This document shows, piece by piece, positions 1 to 11,900 of a DNA stretch of 64,000 bases (positions within the stretch are counted from its first letter, which is position 1; every line of letters starts with the position of its first letter). The notes below the pieces were generated by a model. It made no database searches and was not told where the DNA came from. It saw only the letters and a list, made by a program, of their open reading frames with translations. The stretch is from Temnopleurus reevesii. Taxonomy: Eukaryota; Echinodermata; Echinoidea; Temnopleuroida; Temnopleuridae. The position numbers and the translations under genes are program-made. The stretch lies in the NCBI GenBank assembly GCA_036244855.1, contig BQKZ01000667.1, positions 53,374-117,373 on the forward strand. The letters are read 5' to 3'.

Positions 1-3000
1 GGCTGTCGTTTATTCATATCGCGTAACACCTCTGGTGATCAAAACCCAGTCGCATATGTCGTCATCGTCATTGCCATTTGTCCACTGGACAATATCCTGG
101 CATTGAACGAATGAGAGAGGGGATAGAGATTATCGGGAGAGGGAGATGGAGGGCTTATAGAAACGTTGCCGATTGCTAAATGATATAGCTAGCAGAGACG
201 CGGCCAGAGGGCAAAATATTATTTGTTGATGTAATTCTGTTTGTGCCCTATTTGCGGTCTGGGAGCGTATTTAATCAAAAGCTAGAGGATGATGTCTACT
301 AAATGCAGCTGTTCTTGGAGGGGCTAGCGCTTGCCAGAGGTTATGGTGTATTTCTGTTTTAGCTAATTTCCAAAACACGATATTCTATTTGCAAAATGTA
401 ATGCTTTGTTTATTAATAGCATTGTTTTGGTAGAGATGTATTTAACAGGATGAGGTTTACATGATATGCTTTGTTAAATAGAATGAAATAGGTTCAAGAA
501 TCTTTGTAATCATAGCCGGCAAACATTCACCATTCTCTTTATTTGTACAAATCTATTTTGATATATTTTTGTGCAATCTTGGTTTTACTGCCTTTTTTAT
601 GTTTTCTGTTTTTAACCAATCATACATTTGTGAGATATATGCGTTATTGTTTTAATTATTAATAATTATTCCCCTCTCCATTTCTCTTTCATATACCTCC
701 TTGTCCTTTCTGCCCAGGCCCCCCCCCCTTCTCTCTCTTTCTCTCGCTCTCTCTCCTTACTCCTTTTCCTTTCATAACCTGCCCTATCAGTAATTCTATC
801 CACCCTCCTTCATTTCTTAAATATGCTTTCTTCTTCCTTCACCCCCTCCTTTCTCCCCATGTTCATGTTTTTGAAGTGGATTGGTTGAGAAAGTGGGCGG
901 ATTAACCCAGTTGTGCGTCAGTGAGAATGCCAATTTATCTGCCAGTCTAAAATTAGCACCCCTAATCAGAATGGTGGGTCCCTTTATCCTAGCCTCTGGA
1001 CCAGACTCTTGGTTTCAATTCTATGGGATATATTTTGAAAGGTGAGAGAGTGCCATGGAGCATGAATGTTTGGACATAAGTAGATTTTCTCTGTATCCAA
1101 AGAGGCACTGATCATTGTGTATTGAATACTTCACAAGAAATAAGAGGCAGGGCTTGCAGCATATATTTCTCAATTACGTAGACCGTTCATACATGTATCT
1201 AATGTGATTTCAGCATTTAATTTTTGATAAAGATTGTAGAACCTCTTAACCAAATGAGATGCAGGATCTGATGCTCACAGTATCTGTATTTAGATTTCTC
1301 ATCGATACGAATCCATTTTCGTGACATATTAGATTGAAATGCTTTTTAAGAAATGTAAATGTGGTAATCCACCATGGAATACTTTTGTATTGAATGATTT
1401 TTTTTTAGATAATGGAAAATGTGGAAATGAAATATGTGCATGAATAAATGAAAATGCTTGAATGTATATCGCACCTTTTCCAGAGTTTACAAATCTTAAG
1501 TTTTCTTTTAATATTGATTTTTCCTTTATTTTATTTCTTTTTGCAAGATTCCTGGATGCAATGCAATGGCTAGTTTAGATATGCAATGAAGAACACAATG
1601 TGTGAAAGGCTGTATTGATGTGATAGTATGAAGAAATATTAGTAATATAAACAGGTTGTGAAGATAGTTAGTGGGTTTTTTTTAATTGAATCGTGATTAA
1701 TCAAAAGTATTTGGAGCTATGTGTCTCTTCCACAATTGAATAGATGACAAAGCTTGCAAGAATAAAAATTGCACTACTGAGTACATTTCATTTCAAATGC
1801 ACTATTGCAAGTTTTCAATGTAAGCATTTCACAAATAACCTTTCAGAATCTGCTTGATCAAATCTCCATCATCAGGGTTGGTCGTCCCTGCCATCTGAGG
1901 TCTCAAAGATTGGCCAAAATTTGCGAGATTCAGTGGTTTGTTCTAGTTGTTTTGGGAGTAGCACGATTTTAAGCGCTCTTGCAATCCGAGATAATTATGA
2001 TTGGCGGAGTTAAGAATGAGAGGGTCAGAGATTGCTTACTCGGGAATACGGAAATGTCAGGCGTATAAGATTTCAACCATCTTTGAACAGGCCAGTCAGT
2101 GGATTCCATGTTTGTCTGTATTGTATGTCGAATAGAAGACCAATATGCGCATGTATGCCACATATAAAGTTATTCTTGTGCGCGGTTTATGGTATTACTT
2201 TACAAACAAATAGCAATCGAATAGATTTAATCTAATGCATGTAAATAAACAAATTTATGTTCAAATTTTCTTTTCTTTCTTCTTTTTCTTGCATTTTTTT
2301 TATCAGACAGAATATAATTAGATTGGGCAGACCGCTTGATTTGAGAAAGTCTAAAACTGCACAATCACAATGTTACAATTTGTCTTTAACACATGAATAA
2401 TCACTCCCTCGTAATTGAATTGGGTCCGTACATAGCAAAAACAGATGATGCTGATAAGTATCTTGAATGCCTGATTATGTCTAGTTTATATATATAGATC
2501 ATTTTGGCATTCAGCAAAACTTATGTTTCATGCTTTCATGAATGGTATTTCATGTATTTTTTGAGTGAAATCAAAGGAAGAAAACAGTAATACAATGAAT
2601 AATATCATGAAATAGAGAATCGGTTGTGTTTAATTTACTGTGTGTGACTATTCTTATATTCAAACGAATAATCTGTGGTGTAATTTCTTAAATACTTAAT
2701 TTGTTATTTGTCTCCTTTGGGGACAGATCAGAAAAGTACCAAGCACATATTTGGCAATTGAACCGAAGTTAAACAATCTTATACAATCTAGAAAATCGAT
2801 ATTATATGGAATGTAGTGTTTCTTCACTGAATCCAAATGAAGATTTTGTTTCACAAAAAACACTCTCCGTTTCCACAAAATATGATTTTTTGCTTCATTA
2901 CAAAATTTGATTTCTATGTAGATTAAAATCATCAGTCGACATCCAAAATTTTCTACTTGCTCCTATCATAGAGATGCATATCGCTATGCTCCCATGTAAT

Positions 3001-4285
3001 AATTTCATCCCTTACCAATCGAACTCATTGAAGAATATAATGGGACAAGTAAAGAATAGGAAATGCTTTACTCTTGAGTCAGAAAAACAACAGACATTTT
3101 TCAAAATGGCCACTAGCTAAGATTTTTATCGGGCACATAAGCTGTTTTCAACAAGATTTAGAACATGAAATTTATTACACATTACAAATTCAATTTTGTA
3201 TGGTTGAGTCAAGTTTAGAACAAATATATTATGGAGAATTTAATCATCATATAATATTTTTGGTGATTTCTTATGATATGTTCTAGTTGTGGGTTAATGT
3301 GAACCCACTCCCCCAAATTTTATAGGTTTGTCCTGCTTATAAATAATTATTTCAATTTTGATCCATATTTTACTTTTAAAGTTATTTTAAAAAAAGCTGT
3401 TTTAAGTTTTCCCAGATGTTCTTCATTTTTATGACAAAAAATATTTTTTCGGAAATAGTAAATAAATAAAATTTTACATGGCGTTAAAATTACAGCTGGG
3501 TGGGCACGAGAAACCATTCTTATTTTTACATGGCCCTAATTGATCATGAATAGATAACGACTTTAGCATGCATATATGCCGCAAATAGGTGCCTGCAAAA
3601 TTTTCTGTGGAATTGATGATGGGTATTCAGTGTGTTATTTGCACGGCTATAGTCACCTGAGACCTTTTGAAAAACCTCAAATAGGGGTTTCACATTATTG
3701 GGTTGTTAGCTTTTAATATGATGTACACTGATCTGATTACCGACAATTAATTGGCTGAAGGGGGTAGGAACAAGTCAACTTTGCTGACGGTAATTAGATA
3801 TCTCAACACTTGTAATGGTATTTGACATGGCTTTTAATGACGTACAGCAACTGCTTTGTACAGTGTAATTACCTAATTGTGGCATAATTTGTCTGTGAAT
3901 TTCAATTCATTGTCATTTGGAGAAGAGGAGGGGAGGGAAGACAGTGAAGAGGAGAGAGAGAGAGACAATATGAGATGATTATCCCTTTGTGTTTAGACTT
4001 TTAAAACTTAATTAGATAGTATTGTAAAATTCTGGATTAAGAAACCAGAAAAAATAAATGAGAATCAGTCAATGCAAACAAATAAGTTTTGAGGAACCAT
4101 TACAGATATATATTTGTTCAACTTTCTGATATATGCAAGGCCCCTCTGCATACACACACACACATACACCCACAAACATACCCACACCTCTCACGGTTAC
4201 ACATTCACCCACGTCATATGTACATTCCCACTCACATCACATATATACACCGTCCACCTACATCGTAGACCTACACATGCCCACA

Positions 4286-4313
4286 AACACACACACACAC
4301 ACACACACACACA
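4286..4313. repeat. (CA)n microsatellite
   Basis: Uninterrupted AC/CA dinucleotide run just outside the transposon. Confidence 0.9.
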
Positions 4314-4409
4314 AATGACACTCATCCTCAACCCCACAACCACTTCATTACTTTTCCCCCTATCTCTTTCTGTATTTCTCTTTCTTTCTTTCTTTCTTTT
4401 TCTTTCTAN

Positions 4410-4504
4410 ATTCCTTCCACATTTTTTCTCATTTATTTTGCATACATTATGAAAAAGATTCAAAGAATATTTCTGTATCCAGATTTTGGATAGAATTTCC
4501 TCTA
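4410..4504 (+). repeat. Left part of dispersed repeat split by the transposon
   Basis: This matches about 17680-17773 closely (the shared stretch begins attccttccacatttt and ends gatagaatttcctcta). The right part continues at 5885-5920. It is the host sequence into which the element at 4505-5884 inserted. Confidence 0.8.
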
Positions 4505-4778
4505 CAGAGTGAGTAAAAAAAATGTCCCCCAACTTTGAAGCTGTCCTGTTCAGAATATAAAACTATTATCCTGAATGTGATGGTATGTCCTGAAAGAGTA
4601 TTCTCCAAAGAACATTTTGGTACCATTTTTATGTACATTATTGCATGCATGACTGAACAAGAGACGATTGTTCTTGAAGGAAAAATTGTCACTTGCGCCA
4701 AGTGGCTGGGTCAAGACAAAAACAATCTTTGGTCGTGCGGCCGTTGGACAGATAATGGCAAGCTCAAACAAGCATTTG

Positions 4779-4784
<6 letters not shown>

Positions 4785-4815
<31 letters not shown>
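4785..4815. repeat. (CA)n microsatellite inside the transposon
   Basis: Dinucleotide run in the left half of the 4505-5884 element. A (GT)n run lies at a roughly mirrored place in the right half. Confidence 0.9.
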
Positions 4816-4817
<2 letters not shown>

Positions 4818-5130
4818 GGAGTAAACCAAAAACAAACAAACAAACCAACAAACCGCACATAAAGACGCCCACATACGCGCACAATTCATACACAGATATT
4901 AACAAATAAACATAATTTGGTGTTTCGTCGCAAAAGTCTCTTGTCAAAATTATTTCTTGTGTGGAAGTCTCCAGTAGTCACCAATCCATCTGCAGACATA
5001 TCAGATCGAGCTACATTGGTATGGAGGAAGATGCTTTTGAGCCTTGGGAAGATGGAGGGAATGTTCCATCCAACATGGATCCATCATGCACACCCTATCG
5101 TTCGTCAGGAACAGGAGACAAGTGAAGGAT

Positions 5131-5244
5131 TGAGCTAAGAATAAGAGTGGCTGGCACTTAAAAAAGAAATAATTTTTAAACTGTTTGTGAGCTAAGAATA
5201 AGAGTGGCGGGCACTTAAAAAAGAAATGATTTTTAAACTGTTTG
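5131..5244 (+). repeat. Two tandem copies of a 57-bp unit
   Basis: Units at 5131-5187 and 5188-5244 begin tgagctaagaataagag and end ttaaactgtttg. They differ at only about two positions, so the duplication is recent. It lies in the central part of the inverted-repeat element. Confidence 0.9.
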
Positions 5245-5498
5245 ATCTTTAAAATTGTACGTAAGCCTTAAGAGATATGCGCTTCACGTTCTTATTCACA
5301 AATGTTACAGTGTAATGTTTTACAAGTATCGATGTGTGCGTGTGTGCGCGTGTGTGCATATATGCGTAGGTGGTTTGGGGGTGTGTGTGTTTGTGTGTCT
5401 ATGCTCAGCGGGTTTTGTGAGACTTTTTCTGGTTACGAAAGAAAACTGGATGGGTAGTAAAATTATTGATAAGCTCTTACCACTTAGATTTTTGCACC

Positions 5499-5499
5499 T

Positions 5500-5540
<41 letters not shown>

Positions 5541-5550
5541 TGTGTGTGGT
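5499..5550. repeat. (GT)n microsatellite inside the transposon
   Basis: GT run with a few interruptions in the right half of the 4505-5884 element. Confidence 0.9.
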
Positions 5551-5884
5551 TGATGTTTCTGTGTAGGTGTGTATTAGGTGATTTCCTGCATGTGTATTGG
5601 GGTGAGTCCATGTACGTGTGTGTTTGAACGTGCTTCTGTCTGTCCAAGGGACACAAGTCATTTTCATTGTTTTCATCTTCACTCAGCCACTTGGCACAAG
5701 TAAGATTTTATACCTTTAGATTGTCTCATGTGCAGTCATGCGTGCAAAAATACCAATAAAACTGGTAGCAAAATATTCTTTGGAGAATACTCTATCAGGA
5801 TATACCATCAAATCCGGGATAATAATTTCATGTTTTGAACAGGACGGCATAAAATTTGGGGGACATTTTTTTTTACTCACCCTG

Positions 5885-5920
5885 TAGTGTGATTGCAGAG
5901 TTAGTAACAATGAGGCAAGC
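5885..5920 (+). repeat. Right part of dispersed repeat split by the transposon
   Basis: The sequence from tagtgtgattgcagag to gaggcaagc matches 17772-17807. With 4410-4504 it reconstitutes the unbroken copy at 17680-17807. Confidence 0.8.
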
Positions 5921-6179
5921 NTGTGTTCACCCGCCCCAAGCTGTTGCTGATCATAAGAAGATAAATAATTAAGTATTTTCTTCACGAGACAAGGTGCAAT
6001 GGTTCACACACTATTGACATCATCGATGCCTTTATCCCATCCATCATGAATCAATGTGAAGGTCGCACTCTCATCATCTTTTCCATCTTCTTCTATTTAC
6101 CTTTTTTATTCACAAGCATATGTTCGTGTCTACAGAGTAGTACTACTCTTTATTCAATTTTTTATGTAAAAAAATAATT

Positions 6180-6620
6180 TATTTACAATTTTCCCTTATT
6201 TCTGTCTGTCTTGCTATCTTTATCTTACCCATTCTCTAAATTGTCCCCTTTCTCTTTCATATATTACTCTTTCTCCTCTTATTCTTATTTGCTCCTCCCC
6301 CCTTCTCTTACTCGTTTGCTCAATTTATCCTGTCTGCCTCTCGTCCATTTTTTATTTTCTCTTTCTCTCCCCTCTCTTCCCTTCTCTCTCTCTCTCTCTC
6401 GCTGTCCGTCTCTCTGTCTTGTCCATTTGTCTTTTTCTTTTTCTACCCCCGTGTTCTTGTCTATATTTTTAGTTCCTCTTTATCTCCCACCCCTCTTTCT
6501 CTGTCTCTCTGTCTCTCTCTCTCTCTGTCTGTCTCTCTCTCTCTCTCTACAATTCTAACTTTTCCCTCCCTCCTGTCTTCCCATCTCTCTTTACCCCTGT
6601 CCACCCCCTCTCTTTTCAAT
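6180..6620. repeat. CT-rich low-complexity tract
   Basis: Long pyrimidine-rich stretch on the + strand with CT/TCTG runs (about 6380-6400 and 6495-6548). The open frames through it are Ser/Leu-rich by composition only. Confidence 0.85.
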
Positions 6621-7390
6621 TCTGTCAATGTCTCTTTCTATCTACGGAACCATTATTCCTCCCCCAGATTACATTCTCATGCTAGTTGTATGTACAAGCA
6701 CGTTCCCCGCTACGTGGTCATCGGCTCTCCAAGGGCTCACAAAACTCGAGCTCTCTTCGCTCCTCAATGCAAACACAATAAATGCCTTCGCAGGAGATTA
6801 GGCTTTTAACGGACTAATGGCACCCTATAAAAACACCAAATTGATCAGTCAGAAAATGAGCAGGGAGTTAAGTTCTCCCTATTTTGTAATTGTTTTTGGT
6901 CATTCGCTGAAATGAGTTCAAAGGGACCTTGACACAAAATGCTTCATTGCTTTTAAAATGCGAGTTACTCAGGAAGAACCTGTAAACAGGGATGGACTTG
7001 TAAACAAGGTCTTTACAAGTTCTTGATTATATTATGACAAAATAAAAGAAAAAAACAGATAATAATTGCTAGGTTTGGATGTTCTGACTAATATTTAGTA
7101 ACATGAAATGCATTGACTGTGCTTATATACTTTCTTATCCCCTTCTAGCTTGAGTGACAATTGTGTTGTTTATGTATGAACAATCCACCCTGTGTATAAT
7201 GGATCCGCAACATTGCATCAAGTTTCCCTGTCATATCCCTGTCAATCGTTTTCACAAATATAGGAGTTGTGATTTTCATCCAATATCCCTTTGGTCCTGT
7301 GTCGATTTATGTCTGTGTCCCTGAATATTCAATCATTTACAATCCTAATGTTCTGCTTCTTCTTCTTCCTCCTATCTTCTGATTGCACAG

Positions 7391-7467
7391 ATTCACGGAA
7401 AACACTGAAAGATGTCTTGGAAGAATTCCATGGAAATGGAGTATTATCCAAATACAACCCTGAACAG
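7391..7467 (+). CDS. DGKB: DGK exon 1 of window: RVH (recoverin homology) region
   Basis: Residues 1-26. It reads [20 protein letters not shown] then YNPEQ, matching the N-terminal recoverin-homology segment of type I DGKs (family: [17 protein letters not shown]). The acceptor is gattgcacag|at and the donor cag|gtatgt. It starts two bases into a codon, which would be Tyr if the previous exon ends in T, as in vertebrate homologues, and it ends in phase 0. In the family this region works with the EF hands in calcium-dependent release of autoinhibition. Upstream exon(s) with the start codon are not seen. Confidence 0.92.
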
Positions 7468-8774
7468 GTATGTCGAATAGAGCCTTACAGAGTTGCCAAC
7501 CAATATATATGGAATATTGATGACATTTACTGTTATTCAAATTGAGTATTTATTTCCAGATTGAATATCTGAGCAAATAAATTGGTTTAACCCTAAATTT
7601 TCTTGTGAATATTACATAATGGATGGCATCCCTGCCTGTAAATGATGAGAAAAAATGGGAAACCCTTAAAGTGACATGTTTTTTTCTCTCTCAGCATAGC
7701 CGTAATAAAGGGGTGTACCTGCAAATTAGACGTGATATTATTTCTGATTACATCCGCAAAGGTTTGCAAATGTCAATGGATATCAGTTTTTATTCAGGAC
7801 TAAAACATGATATGTTCTCTACTAGTAGATGATAATAAGATGTATCTTAATCCATTGACAAGTTGATGCAGGTTGTCCCTACACAAAATCTATGGCAATT
7901 ACAGAATTCAGCAGTCAATAGGTTCAGGGTCTTGCTGTAGCCAAAACATAGGAAACACTTTTTGTAATATAGAAGCATACATAAATTAATGATGATTGAC
8001 AAGGAAGTGTTGTCCTGAGATCTTTTTGAACTGTATAGTCATCTTGCAAAATTGTTTTCCCCCTCATGAGGAAGAAAATTGCCCAAAGAGGGAATGTCGT
8101 TTGTAAAGGTTACATATGTTTGTATTGGCATTACTCTTGATCTAACTTAGATATGGAAACACCACAATAGGATGTGTCATGTACCCAGTTTTTAAAAAGG
8201 TGTTTTTGATGAATTTAGGCAAACGCATATTTGATCCTCTGGACATTTTAGAATCAATTTTATGGAAATCATAAAATTTCAAGGAGGAGGTGAAGAAGGA
8301 GGAGGAGGAAGAGACCGAGGAATGGAAATTAGGACTTAAAGTTGGAGGAGGAGGAGTAGTGGTAGGAGGAGGAGGAGTAAAAGTAATAAAGAGCGATGAG
8401 GAGGAGAACAATAAGGAGAAGGTAGGATGTCTTGTTTGGAGTCCAAATCTAACACTATCATTGAGGTTATAAAACTGCAAAATAACAGCAATTTCATATG
8501 AAGCAGCCTAAATCTAACTCCCTCATAACTTCTGATTTCAGATCTTTAGAAGATAACATTATACATGGTAGCCATTTGATGAAGGGGGAGGAAGTGGAGG
8601 AGAAGGAGATGGGGTTCGTTTTGGTGGTGATGATGATGAGAATGGTGATGGTAATTGTAGTGGTTATGGTGGTGATGATGGTGATGGTGTTGTTGTTGTT
8701 GTTGTTGATGATGGTGATGATGATGATGATGATGATGGCGGTGGTGGTGATGATTATGATGATGATGGTGATGG

Positions 8775-8806
<32 letters not shown>

Positions 8807-8809
8807 GTA

Positions 8810-8845
<36 letters not shown>

Positions 8846-8902
8846 GTGATGATGATGGTGGTGATGTTGATTGTGGTATTGTTGGTGTTGGTGGTGATAA
8901 TG

Positions 8903-8934
<32 letters not shown>

Positions 8935-11900
8935 GATGATGATGATAATGATGATGATGACAATTATGATGGTGATAGAAGTTTCAGTTCCAAATCAGTA
9001 TCAAAATGTGCAGTATATCAAAGGTCTTTTTACAGATATTCCTCAGTGTGGTACTAGTCAAATAAGCATAGGTCTTATTTGTTATTGTAGTTTTATATAC
9101 TATATAGTCATATTTATTAATTCATTACCATGAAATACCATATTTCATTTCAAGTTGAGCAGATACAATGCATTCGTCAAGTTACAATCCAATTATACTA
9201 GCTTATATTTAGACATCTAAATCAAGAATTAGGAAGCTTTCGTGAGTATGTTTCAAATCATTACATTGGTTTGATGAGGAAACGCTAAATAAAGGGCCAT
9301 TTTCTCAGTAGTCGGTCATCTGTACGTTATGACAACAGACACCAGCAGTTGAGATTGTGAATGGAGAAGCACTTAAAATGAAAGCCAACACTCTGCTTCA
9401 ACCATAGTTGTTAATATTGTATTTATTAGGAGAGGAAGTCGATCCTTGAGAGACTAATCTACGCTTTTTAGCCAACTCGACGATGAGGCCTCAATGTATT
9501 TTTAATCACACTCCAAACTCCTCTCCTCGTGACGCAACAAGAGGAACAGCACAGATGCCAACAAGAATAGCCCCAGCAAATATTTAGCTTTCAGCGTTGT
9601 TTGTTTTTAGTGTTTTGATAGACTCCATATCATTTTTGCAATCAATAGAGAGATGTAATGAAAGGTACCCCTGTGAAGATTTGTGAAAATGCTGGACTCT
9701 GTATGAACCAAAACTCTGGTTGTTTACCTCAAGTTTTTGTTGTTAAACTAGCATTGTTTTCAGCCTGAAAATATATTTTCAATTTTAAATAATTGTATTG
9801 TGATGGAAAGCCCAGATATGGATACCACAAATTGGTTGAGTAATTGCAGTCTCACTTGAAAAAATAATGTTGCTGAGTAGAGTTTTATCTTATTTGTTTT
9901 CAAATATGCAATAAAAGCTGATATTTTCTTTTGAAATTACAAAAGATTTTGCAACATGAATTTATAAACGACTGTACAGAGAAAATGTAAAGAGGTAATA
10001 TCCGGTCATATCGACGGCCCTACAGCTAAATTTAATCATCAACTTATGTATTATGCAAATGTATCTCTAGTTTTATCTATCATATATTGAATGGCATGGG
10101 ATATTTAAGATTTTTCTTTATGTATTGCAGGAATTTCTTGAAAGATTGCTATGCTGTGATTAGACTATACTTTAGATGCGAATGTAGATGCATTATCTAA
10201 AACCAATACCCTGATGTAAATACAATTCATCCTAATAGGCAGCACTGTGTAAAAGGATCTTGAATTGTTACACATGGGGCAATAAACATGCATTGTTACT
10301 TGCTGCTTTTCTTTGGATATGTGTGGCCAATTTTGTGCATCTTATCCAAGTCCACCAAGTCCACCAAGTCCAATTACAACCATCACTATTTTTTTGGAAG
10401 GTAATTATATCATAAAGTATTTAAATACCAGTTTGTAATTGATACTAAATCCTTACATTTCCCCACTGCACAGCCCATCAACTATGAAGGCTTCAAACTC
10501 TTCATGGAAACGTACCTTGACGTCGACATGCCAGAAGACCTCTGTCGGCACCTCTTCCTCTCCTTCGTCAAGAAGACGCCCTCTGTGTCAAGACATACGA
10601 GTCGAGAGAAGGAGAAGAGTGTCATATACGATGTCGGCAGCGCCGTTGCTACTGTGACGACTACCGCGGCATGTGCGGCCATCACGGGGAGCAGCTCACC
10701 AATTGAGATCGCCGGGCAAACGAGTGGCGGTAACAACAATACAGAAGGAAATGAACTCACAAATGGTAAGACATGATACATAGGATTCCCCATCTTTACT
10801 GCTATCCCCTTAAGAAATAAGCACACTCTTAAGCTAAAAGCCAGTTCCCACTATTGAATGTGAACATAAATTTCGATAAAATGTTTTAAATTTCTGGAAA
10901 TACCCCAAAAGCAACTCCCTCATTTTTTTATCAAACATTCTGTAATCATTTTCACACATAAGGGATTTCAGTTGTCGCATTATGCTGTCTCATGCTCGGT
11001 TCAAACTTTGACAAGTGAGGCAATAGTGAAATGAAACAAAGAAGTCATCCCTAACTTTTTTTTTATAGTGTAGCTGCTCCAACTCGGCTAACTAGTAAAC
11101 TGACAATTGTCTGTATTTCACTCCACAGAGTCTCTCAATATTTAAGACCTATAAAAGAATGTTGACTTTGCTTTATTGGATATTACGCTATTTTAGTCAT
11201 TTGCTTCATCACTTTGTATCCCTCCATGATTGTTGGATAAGTTATTAAATTTGTTTCCAGCCGTATTTATCTTTGCCCATTTCATCTTGCCACCCACGCA
11301 GCCACTCACTTGCCCCCTGTAATGATTATCATTCAAACCCTGTCATGAACGGCCACACTGACATTTACACATTTTGTTAGCTCAGCTCTCTTTGCTATAT
11401 TTCGAAACATTGCTTAAACTCGCCTACTTCAAGAAAGTGTACGGTTTCCATTAAAGAGCTACAAAAAAGATGGCTGTCTCGTCAAGGAATTCTCTGTTAA
11501 TAAAAATAGAAGAAATAATTGAAACAAACTCTTTTATCTCCATATGGGACTACACGTCTGCCCACATGCTCTTCATTTAACAGCGAGAGATTAATCTTGC
11601 AGAGAATGACTTGAGAGAAAACACAGGAGAGAAATTAATTGTTCTTGCCAAGATATGAAAAGGTTAAGGGGCAGACAAATAAGATTAACGAGCACCCATA
11701 CATGGACACAAATTTGCCTGTGACATTTGCAGAGAAGGCCCCCACAAAGTGAACCCATGGCCAGGGTCTCTCTTGGTGACATGGTGAATCACTGAAGTTA
11801 CAAGTGCATCATAGGATACAGACAAACAATTGATTTAGTCAATTGATTGGTTTCTCCTACATCATTCCCCTTCTTTCATCCAATCAAGAACAGTCTCTCA

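Larger units (their letters stand above)
4505..5884. mobile_element. Non-autonomous inverted-repeat DNA transposon with TA target duplication
   Basis: The ends are inverted copies: CAGAGTGAGTAAAAAAA at 4505 and the reverse complement of CAGGGTGAGTAAAAAAA at 5884. Similarity continues inward over at least about 200 bp per arm (4505-4708 and 5684-5884), and more weakly further in. TA flanks both ends (4503-4504 and 5885-5886). The flanking DNA matches an uninterrupted copy at about 17680-17807, where the two flanks meet at one TA (17772-17773), which fixes the boundaries. TA duplication suggests the Tc1/mariner superfamily, by inference. No transposase frame was seen; the interior holds CA/GT tracts and a 57-bp tandem duplication. 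Confidence 0.85.
1..7390. other. Non-coding region upstream of the first recognised exon
   Basis: No exon or promoter was recognised. Exon 1 begins inside a codon, so this is most simply the intron before it. It holds a C-run (about 719-728), CA/GT microsatellites, an inverted-repeat transposon at 4505-5884, a pyrimidine-rich (CT) stretch at 6180-6620 and a small hairpin at about 6993-7024 (acttgtaaa / tttacaagt). I looked for the expected preceding exon (family residues SEFxxLQxYAE, ending one base into a Tyr codon) and did not find it. Confidence 0.6.
7468..10473. other. Intron 1
   Basis: Non-coding. It contains a dispersed repeat at about 7866-7935 (second copy near 24750), a GGA-rich purine stretch at 8282-8385, a (GAT)n array at 8620-8963 and a short tandem ccaagtcca at 10348-10374. 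The rest is unremarkable. Confidence 0.85.

Noticed and set aside
4114..4909. Overlapping frames rich in His-Thr or Val-Cys
   Set aside because: Caused by CA/GT microsatellites.
6211..6558. 115-codon Ser/Leu-rich frame
   Set aside because: Pyrimidine-rich low-complexity DNA; no signal beyond composition.
1..7390. Promoter or first exon of the kinase
   Set aside because: No start-codon exon with the expected conserved residues was found, so any TATA-like or initiator match in this AT-rich DNA would be guesswork.
8498..9133. 211-codon Met/Val-rich frame
   Set aside because: Produced by the (GAT)n array in intron 1; no domain and no splice context.
7391..10765. A missing small exon between exons 1 and 2 for the human DGKB insert KQDILNQ
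   Set aside because: Phases join directly, and DGKA also lacks these residues, so no exon is needed.
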